From NCBI GenBank assembly GCA_016302195.1, contig JAEDOA010000076.1, positions 1 to 7,511 on the forward strand: a stretch of DNA of 7,511 nucleotides, given 5' to 3'. The first letter of the stretch is position 1. Every line of letters begins with the position of its first letter. Under the pieces are notes generated by a model that was not told where the DNA came from, did no database searches, and was given only the letters and a program-made list of their open reading frames with translations. Both the position numbers and the translations under genes were made by a program. This stretch comes from Erysipelotrichaceae bacterium. Its GTDB lineage: Bacteria > Bacillota_I > Bacilli_A > Erysipelotrichales > Erysipelotrichaceae. Of this stretch, positions 1 to 4,008 are shown in pieces.

Positions 1-34
1 AGTGCATTTCAAATTAAGAAATGCACTTTTTTCT
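1..34 (+). terminator. Rho-independent terminator of the unseen upstream gene
   Basis: A perfect 10-bp inverted repeat (agtgcatttc at 1-10, gaaatgcact at 18-27) encloses a 7-nt loop and is followed by a run of Ts from 27 to 32, with further T-rich sequence to 39. This is a textbook intrinsic terminator for a + strand transcript entering from the left. The window begins at the first base of the stem, so it cannot be judged whether the stem extends further or also serves a convergent gene. Confidence 0.9.
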
Positions 35-53
35 CTTTTAGTGATATTCTATG

Positions 54-62
54 TGCTATAAT
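54..62 (+). promoter_or_regulatory. Extended -10 promoter of the DUF2779 gene
   Basis: The sequence TGcTATAAT is a perfect extended -10 element (TG at 54-55, TATAAT at 57-62). The expected -35 region, around 34-39, is T-rich but not a recognisable TTGACA, as is usual for extended -10 promoters. Transcription would start near 69, only about 12 nt before the ATG at 81. The GAGG ribosome binding site (69-72) would then lie at the very 5' end of the mRNA. This placement rules out the in-frame ATG at 51 as the start for transcripts from this promoter. Confidence 0.7.
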
Positions 63-80
63 GTAGATGAGGTTGATAGT

Positions 81-1526
81 ATGCATCTATCAGATGTAAA
101 AAAATTTATTCGTTGTGAGAAACTATATCAGAATTCTTTGGTAAGTGATACTAATGTAATTCCCTTTTTGAATATACATATTGATGTTTGTGAGTCGATA
201 AAGGCTAAATTGCAGATAGAAAACTATCAGGTAGGTTTGCCAAATCAAACAAATTCGGATACTCAAGATTTATTACAAAAGACTAATTGGCTCTTTAGAG
301 CGAGATTTGAATATAATGAATTGCGAGTTAAAATTCCTTTAGTTCACAAAAATCAGGATCAACTTGACTTGTATTTTATTTCTTATTCAATTAGCGAGAA
401 TCTTGATGAAAGTATAAACATATTGTTTTGTGAATATGTATTGCAACATCTTGGTTACAAAATTGGTGAGATTTATTTATTATATCTTAATAAAAGTTAT
501 GTAAGAAATGACGACTTGGATCACGATCAATTATGGATATTAACTGATAAGTTTACTAAAAAGAATAAAAGGATTAAAGACTATGTCAATGATTGCACTA
601 TTAATCCAGAACAAATATTAGAGAAAATGGCTAATATCTCTAACGCTGATATTATAGTAGAGAGAAGTAGTAAATGCTCTGGTAGAAACCGATGTCAATA
701 CTACTTAAATTGTTTTCCTGAAATGGAGGTCAAACAAGATAATAGTATTCTTACACTTGTTAACAGTAATAAGAAAGAAGCAATGTATCAAAGTGGCATA
801 AAATACCTCAAAGATATTGATCTTGATAAATTTGAAGGCAATCGCATTCAATATTGTCAGGTTATGGCTGATAAAAACGGGGGGTTATTTTTTGATAAAC
901 TAGCTTTAAAACAATGGATGGATAGAATCAAATTTCCATTAGCCTTCATAGATTTTGAATGGGACTTATACGCGATTCCACCCTTTAAGCAAATGAAGCC
1001 ATTTGATGTGCTATTATTTCAGTATTCTTTGCATATCTATGATGGAAATAAATTAAAACATTATGGCTATATTTCTCAAGGTGATTGTAGAGAAGAGATT
1101 GCTAGATTATTGGTTGAGCAAATACCAGATGATGCTACAGTATTGGCCTATAACGCTGTAGGAGCAGAAAAAATTAGACTTTTAGAGCTAGCTAGACTAT
1201 TTCCTCAATATAGCAAAAAACTAAAAAATATTGCGGATAATATCGTAGATATGGCTGTAGTTTTTACTTCAGGAATAGTTTATGATATTAGAATGAGAGG
1301 TAATTTTACTTTAAAGACCATTGAAAATATGATTGATGATCAGCATTCATATAATGATTTGCAAGTCAATGATGGTATGAAAGCAGTCATTATTCATCGT
1401 TTGATGCAAAACAGTACATCTGAACAAAGTGATATTTACCATCAGCAGCTATCAGAGTATTGCGGTTTGGATACCTATTCACTGTATAAATTATATATAT
1501 GGTTAAAGGATATTCTTAACCGTTAA
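81..1526 (+). CDS. DUF2779-family predicted nuclease (Cas4-like half plus DEDD exonuclease-like half)
   Basis: A 481-residue protein matching the DUF2779 layout. The start at 81 (MHLSDVKKF) fits the family N-terminus and has GAGG 8 nt upstream. An in-frame ATG at 51 overlaps the promoter and lacks a ribosome binding site. The N-terminal half carries four cysteines in Cas4/AddB iron-sulfur spacing: C12, then C199-x5-C205-x5-C211. The C-terminal half has DEDD-like motifs: F-I-D-F-E with D291 and E293, an A-Y-N segment near residue 360, V-D-M, and Y-C-x-x-D (Y460, D464). The family is predicted to be an RNase H-fold 3'-5' exonuclease fused to a RecB-like domain, but its substrate and role are not established to my knowledge. 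Here the PD-(D/E)XK residues of the RecB-like part appear replaced: the expected E-V-K falls on I100-S101-Y102. No CRISPR array or cas gene is nearby. The family call is fairly sure; the function is inference. Confidence 0.85.
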   Translation: MHLSDVKKFIRCEKLYQNSLVSDTNVIPFLNIHIDVCESIKAKLQIENYQVGLPNQTNSDTQDLLQKTNWLFRARFEYNELRVKIPLVHKNQDQLDLYFISYSISENLDESINILFCEYVLQHLGYKIGEIYLLYLNKSYVRNDDLDHDQLWILTDKFTKKNKRIKDYVNDCTINPEQILEKMANISNADIIVERSSKCSGRNRCQYYLNCFPEMEVKQDNSILTLVNSNKKEAMYQSGIKYLKDIDLDKFEGNRIQYCQVMADKNGGLFFDKLALKQWMDRIKFPLAFIDFEWDLYAIPPFKQMKPFDVLLFQYSLHIYDGNKLKHYGYISQGDCREEIARLLVEQIPDDATVLAYNAVGAEKIRLLELARLFPQYSKKLKNIADNIVDMAVVFTSGIVYDIRMRGNFTLKTIENMIDDQHSYNDLQVNDGMKAVIIHRLMQNSTSEQSDIYHQQLSEYCGLDTYSLYKLYIWLKDILNR

Positions 1527-1536
1527 TGATATTAAC
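1501..1536. repeat. Cluster of alternating GTTAA/TTAAC half-sites before hpf
   Basis: Four pentamers alternate in orientation: GTTAA at 1502-1506, TTAAC at 1516-1520, GTTAA at 1522-1526 and TTAAC at 1532-1536. The outer pairs form inverted repeats: a 6-bp ggttaa/ttaacc with a 9-nt gap, and gttaa/ttaac with a 5-nt gap. The two middle sites form a third, mutually exclusive palindrome with a 1-nt gap. A further GTTAA lies at 1563-1567 just inside hpf. The array spans the last codons of the DUF2779 gene and ends 7 nt before the hpf ribosome binding site. It could be an operator or alternating weak RNA hairpins. AT-rich chance is a real alternative, and no T-tract follows to make it a terminator. 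Confidence 0.35.
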
Positions 1537-1556
1537 TATACATAGGAGGTTTTAAT

Positions 1557-2081
1557 ATGAAAGTTAATGTTTATGCAAAAGATTTAACCGTTACAAAAGA
1601 TGAAGAGAACAAGATTAGTGAAAAATTGTCTTTTTTAGACAAGTATCTGCTAATTGATTCAGAAACTACTGCCCAAGTTGTAGTTAAAAAGCATGGAAAT
1701 GATATCAAACTGGAAATTACTATACCTTCTAAAGTAGGCTATTTACGTTCAGAGGTGGTTGATCACGCCTTAAGAAATGCCATTGATGAATCAATCGACA
1801 AATTGGAAGATCAGGTTAGAAGACAAAAAACTCGTCTAAATCGTCGTCATAAGGAGAAGTTAGCCAAGACATTTATTGATGAAAATGACTACGAAATGGC
1901 TGATGAAACTATCACTAAAACCAAAAGAATAGTAGTGGACGATTTAGATGTTGATGATGCTATTATGCAGATGGAACTGGGTGATCATGATTTCTTTTTA
2001 TTCCGTGATAAAGATACTAAATTAATATCGGTAATCTATACTAGAAAAGATGGAAGCTACGGCGTCATCGAAGTTGTCTAA
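1557..2081 (+). CDS. hpf: Long-form ribosome hibernation promoting factor (Hpf/RaiA-like)
   Basis: A 174-residue cytoplasmic protein with both modules of long Hpf. Residues 1 to about 97 are the S30AE ribosome-binding domain, ending in a basic R-R-Q-K-T-R-L-N-R-R stretch typical of the family. A charged linker leads to a C-terminal dimerisation domain at about 118-174, with the conserved M-Q-M-E-L-G-D-H-D-F-F and Y-T-R-K-D-G-S-Y-G-V-I-E signatures. Long Hpf dimerises 70S ribosomes into inactive 100S particles in stationary phase or under stress. The length is close to the usual 180-190 residues. The ATG at 1557 has a strong AGGAGGT (1544-1550) at 7-nt spacing. Only 30 nt separate it from the DUF2779 stop, with no terminator and no convincing promoter, so it may be co-transcribed. 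A clear terminator follows, so it is not joined to sepF. Confidence 0.95.
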   Translation: MKVNVYAKDLTVTKDEENKISEKLSFLDKYLLIDSETTAQVVVKKHGNDIKLEITIPSKVGYLRSEVVDHALRNAIDESIDKLEDQVRRQKTRLNRRHKEKLAKTFIDENDYEMADETITKTKRIVVDDLDVDDAIMQMELGDHDFFLFRDKDTKLISVIYTRKDGSYGVIEVV

Positions 2082-2099
2082 AATTATTATTTCGGCTTA

Positions 2100-2132
2100 A
2101 AAAATGGTATGCATTACGCATATCATTTTTTT
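2100..2132 (+). terminator. Rho-independent terminator after hpf
   Basis: A 13-bp stem pairs aaaaatggtatgc (2100-2112) with gcatatcattttt (2118-2130), containing a single G-U wobble and a 5-nt loop (2113-2117). The T-run at 2126-2132 serves both as the distal arm and as the U-tract. It starts 18 nt after the hpf stop and separates the DUF2779-hpf unit from the sepF operon. Confidence 0.85.
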
Positions 2133-2152
2133 ATTTATTATTGATTATGTAG

Positions 2153-2158
2153 TATAAT
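2153..2158 (+). promoter_or_regulatory. Probable -10 box of the sepF operon promoter
   Basis: A perfect TATAAT lies 25 nt before the sepF ATG, just past the hpf terminator, where a new promoter is expected. The -35 element is unclear: TTGATT at 2141-2146 is too close (6-nt spacer), and the correctly spaced position (about 2130-2135, tttatt) is a poor match. This is the only promoter candidate found between the hpf terminator and the T-box, so sepF, ylmH and divIVA, and probably ileS, would depend on it. Confidence 0.55.
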
Positions 2159-2183
2159 AATATCGAAAAAGGAGATATTAAAT

Positions 2184-2570
2184 ATGAGTGGAATTAAAAA
2201 CTTTTTAAATAATTTTATTGAAGATGATGATAACGAAACAGAAGTAAGTGAGAATTATGAAACTGAAAAAACAAGTGAATATGAAAAAGCGTGTAATAGC
2301 GATATTAGAACTGCCACTAACGCTAAGATGATTGTAAAAGAACCTAGAAGCTATGATGATGCTAAGGAAGTTGCTCAATATTTATTGGCAGGAAAAGCAG
2401 TAATTGTTAATATTCATAAATTAAATGAAAGCTCTGGGACAAGATTATTAGACTATTTAACAGGTGTTACTTTTGCGATAAAAGGTTCATTCCAAAAAGT
2501 TGACAATAACGTGTTCTTATTTGCACCAAACGATATGCCCGTTGATGGAAAAGTAGAAGCGTGTGAATAA
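2184..2570 (+). CDS. sepF: Cell division protein SepF
   Basis: A 128-residue protein. The N-terminal M-S-G-I-K-N-F-L-N-N-F-I segment fits the amphipathic membrane-binding helix of SepF. An acidic, low-complexity linker (about 13-45) follows, then the SepF core at about 48-117, recognisable by V-K-E-P-R-S-Y-D-D-A, A-V-I-V-N, R-L-L-D-Y-L-T-G and F-L-F-A-P. SepF bundles FtsZ filaments and tethers the Z-ring to the membrane at mid-cell. It is somewhat shorter than Bacillus SepF (about 150 residues), mainly in the linker. The start has AGGAG (2170-2174) at 9-nt spacing. Its last 8 nt overlap the ylmH start, suggesting translational coupling. In Bacillus and Streptococcus, ylmG normally sits between sepF and ylmH; it is absent here. 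Confidence 0.93.
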   Translation: MSGIKNFLNNFIEDDDNETEVSENYETEKTSEYEKACNSDIRTATNAKMIVKEPRSYDDAKEVAQYLLAGKAVIVNIHKLNESSGTRLLDYLTGVTFAIKGSFQKVDNNVFLFAPNDMPVDGKVEACE

Positions 2571-3312
2571 TGATATATTTCAACACTATCAAGGCTATCA
2601 ATTATTGATAAAAAGACTACAACAGGCAGTCGATAAATATCATAAGTATTATTATCCTATTGAATTTGATTTCTATAATCCAGACAGTATAGAAATAATA
2701 AAAAAGTTTCTGGGCAATAGTGTAGCTTATTCTTTTTATGGTGGCTACAAAGAAGCAACAAGAAAAATGCTTGTGATAGGAGAAGATCTTGATCAAAAGG
2801 ATTATATTGAATGTTTAGCTGCCAAATATAATAGTAATTTTTCAAATATTGATAACAGAGATGTCAAGGGAGCACTATATAACTTGGGAATAGATATCGA
2901 TAAAACTGGTGATTTTTTTGTTCAAGATAATCATATTTATTTGTATTGTAAGAAAGATATTTCTTTATGGTTAATTGACAACTTCAAGAAAATCGCCAAC
3001 CTTTCAGTTAATTTTTCCAGTTGCCAGTTTGTTGAGCAAAAATTTATGTTTGATAGTTTTAATATAATATGCCCAAATACTAGACTTGATAAAATCGTAT
3101 CCTGTATCATAAGAAAGAGTCGTGAAATAGCTAAAAATAAGATTCTTTCTCAAGATGTTAATGTTAACTTTAAAACTATTAATCAAAATGATTATAATTG
3201 TCAGCAAAATGATATAATTTCAATAAAAAAAGTAGGAAGATTTAAAATAAAGGATATACAAACCAACCCAAAAAGTGGTAAAATAATTTTAAGTATTGAC
3301 AAATACAGATAG
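2563..3312 (+). CDS. ylmH: YlmH-like S4-domain RNA-binding protein
   Basis: A 249-residue protein with the YlmH arrangement. An N-terminal domain contains F-Y-G-G-Y-K-E-A-T-R-K (58-68; family consensus FFGGY..AERK). The middle segment has N-R-D-V-K-G-A-L-Y-N-L-G-I (98-110). The C-terminal S4 RNA-binding domain at about 173-230 has R-L-D, K-S-R-E-I-A and a final G-R-F-K-I. YlmH binds ribosomes and has been linked in Bacillus to rescue of stalled 50S-peptidyl-tRNA complexes, although it is encoded in the division cluster. The start is GTG at 2563, inside the 3' end of sepF. There is no strong ribosome binding site at good spacing (GGAA near 2547-2550), and no in-frame ATG occurs before residue 69, so coupling to sepF translation is likely. 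The ATG at 2570 is in another frame and stops quickly. Confidence 0.9.
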   Translation: MNNDIFQHYQGYQLLIKRLQQAVDKYHKYYYPIEFDFYNPDSIEIIKKFLGNSVAYSFYGGYKEATRKMLVIGEDLDQKDYIECLAAKYNSNFSNIDNRDVKGALYNLGIDIDKTGDFFVQDNHIYLYCKKDISLWLIDNFKKIANLSVNFSSCQFVEQKFMFDSFNIICPNTRLDKIVSCIIRKSREIAKNKILSQDVNVNFKTINQNDYNCQQNDIISIKKVGRFKIKDIQTNPKSGKIILSIDKYR

Positions 3313-3322
3313 GAGGTTTTCC

Positions 3323-3781
3323 ATGAGCGAACTACGTCGATTTAACCTGGTTAGTAATGGATATGATTGTTACCAGGTAAATAATGAAATTGACCGTTTG
3401 GAATATCATATTCAAGAATTGAATGAAAAGATTATGATGTATCAAAAACAGGTTGAAACAGTCAACAATCAATTCACAATGATTAAGAAGAGATATCAAC
3501 TGCTTGTATCTGAGTTGTCAATGCGAGAAAAACAGGCTGATGATGTTGCTAGATTGGCACTAAAAGAAGCAAATTCGATGATTGAAGATGCTAAAAATAA
3601 TGCTGATAATATTATCCAAGAAGCGATTTTGGAAGTTCAAACTTATATGGACAAAATTGCTTTATATAACAAGGAAGCGACAGATTCAAAGAAAGAAGTT
3701 GTTGATGCAGTAAATAATTTACTTGAAAAATTAGATAAGTATCAACAGGTTGAATTACCACAATTATTTAAAGAGGACTAG
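3323..3781 (+). CDS. divIVA: Short DivIVA-family cell division protein
   Basis: A 152-residue, mostly coiled-coil protein in the classical position between ylmH and ileS. The ATG at 3323 is chosen because AGGAGG (3311-3316, overlapping the ylmH TAG) lies 6 nt upstream. The in-frame TTG at 3296 lies inside ylmH without a ribosome binding site. Residues 7-24 contain the family signature F-x5-G-Y-D-x3-V-N-x2-I-D, and heptad-like helices run from about 20 to 140. DivIVA proteins mark negatively curved membrane at septa and poles. The usual N-terminal L-T-P-x-D-I start is absent. The loop positions before G-Y-D, normally Phe-Arg (F17/R18 in Bacillus), are Ser11-Asn12. It may therefore contact the membrane differently, or be a GpsB-like relative. 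Family assignment is good; the precise role is inferred. Confidence 0.87.
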   Translation: MSELRRFNLVSNGYDCYQVNNEIDRLEYHIQELNEKIMMYQKQVETVNNQFTMIKKRYQLLVSELSMREKQADDVARLALKEANSMIEDAKNNADNIIQEAILEVQTYMDKIALYNKEATDSKKEVVDAVNNLLEKLDKYQQVELPQLFKED

Positions 3782-3789
3782 CTGAGAAA

Positions 3790-3988
3790 AAGAGCTGCTT
3801 TATAAACAGGGAAAAAAGAGAATTAGTGTCTGGTGCAAACTAATCAGAATGTTTATAAGGATATCACTTTGGAGCTTTGTTATTGATATGTAAATAACAA
3901 CGTATATCCGCGTTAAGGATTTGAGTGCACATATTTTGTGAAAAAAGGTGGTACCGCGTTATTACGTCCTTTAATTAGGGCGTTTTTT
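3790..3988 (+). ncRNA. Isoleucine T-box riboswitch leader of ileS
   Basis: The diagnostic T-box AAGGTGGTACCGCG lies at 3945-3958, and its UGGU (3949-3952) can pair with the ACCA end of uncharged tRNA. Stem I is visible. The arm ttataaac (3800-3807) pairs with gtttataa (3851-3858), and attagt (3822-3827) pairs with actaat (3839-3844). The apical loop carries GGTGCAA (3832-3838). The specifier is most likely ATC at 3863-3865 followed by A, which is Ile. The overlapping ATA at 3861-3863 is also Ile, so the amino-acid call is robust. A further 8-bp hairpin is ttgttatt (3877-3884) with aataacaa (3893-3900). Uncharged tRNA-Ile should stabilise the antiterminator (aaagg 3944-3948 with cctt at 3968-3971 plus T3972; gcg 3956-3958 with cgt 3965-3967) and switch on ileS. 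No dedicated promoter is evident. Confidence 0.95.
3964..3988 (+). terminator. Conditional terminator of the T-box leader
   Basis: A 7-bp stem pairs acgtcct (3964-3970) with agggcgt (3977-3983), containing one G-U wobble and a 6-nt loop, and is followed by six Ts at 3983-3988. Its left arm is shared with the antiterminator, so it forms only when tRNA-Ile is charged. It ends 20 nt before the ileS ATG. Confidence 0.9.
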
Positions 3989-4008
3989 ATTTGAAAGGGA
4001 GAGAACAA

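Noticed and set aside
51..80. In-frame ATG at 51 as the start of the DUF2779 gene
   Set aside because: No ribosome binding site precedes it, it overlaps the extended -10 promoter, and the added ten residues are not part of the family N-terminus. The ATG at 81 has GAGG at 8 nt.
81..1526. DUF2779 gene as part of a CRISPR-Cas or phage-defence island (Cas4-like cysteines)
   Set aside because: No repeat-spacer array, cas gene, transposase or integrase is in the window, and the neighbours are housekeeping genes. The resemblance to Cas4 is limited to one domain.
1513..1542. TTCTTA (1513-1518) and TATACA (1537-1542) as an hpf promoter
   Set aside because: Both hexamers are weak, and the predicted start would fall within the hpf ribosome binding site.
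2141..2158. TTGATT (2141-2146) paired with TATAAT (2153-2158) as a complete promoter
   Set aside because: The 6-nt spacer is far too short for sigma-A recognition. Only the -10 box is kept as a candidate.
2657..3207. Minus-strand open frames within ylmH (2657-2845, 3004-3207)
   Set aside because: Short, low-complexity, AT-rich shadows of ylmH that resemble no protein family.
3296..3322. In-frame TTG at 3296 as the divIVA start
   Set aside because: It lies inside ylmH without a ribosome binding site, whereas the ATG at 3323 has AGGAGG 6 nt upstream.
3991..4008. In-frame TTG at 3991 as the ileS start
   Set aside because: It abuts the T-box terminator, and the extra six residues would cover the AGGGAG ribosome binding site that serves the ATG at 4009. 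IleRS homology starts at MDYKDTLLMPK.
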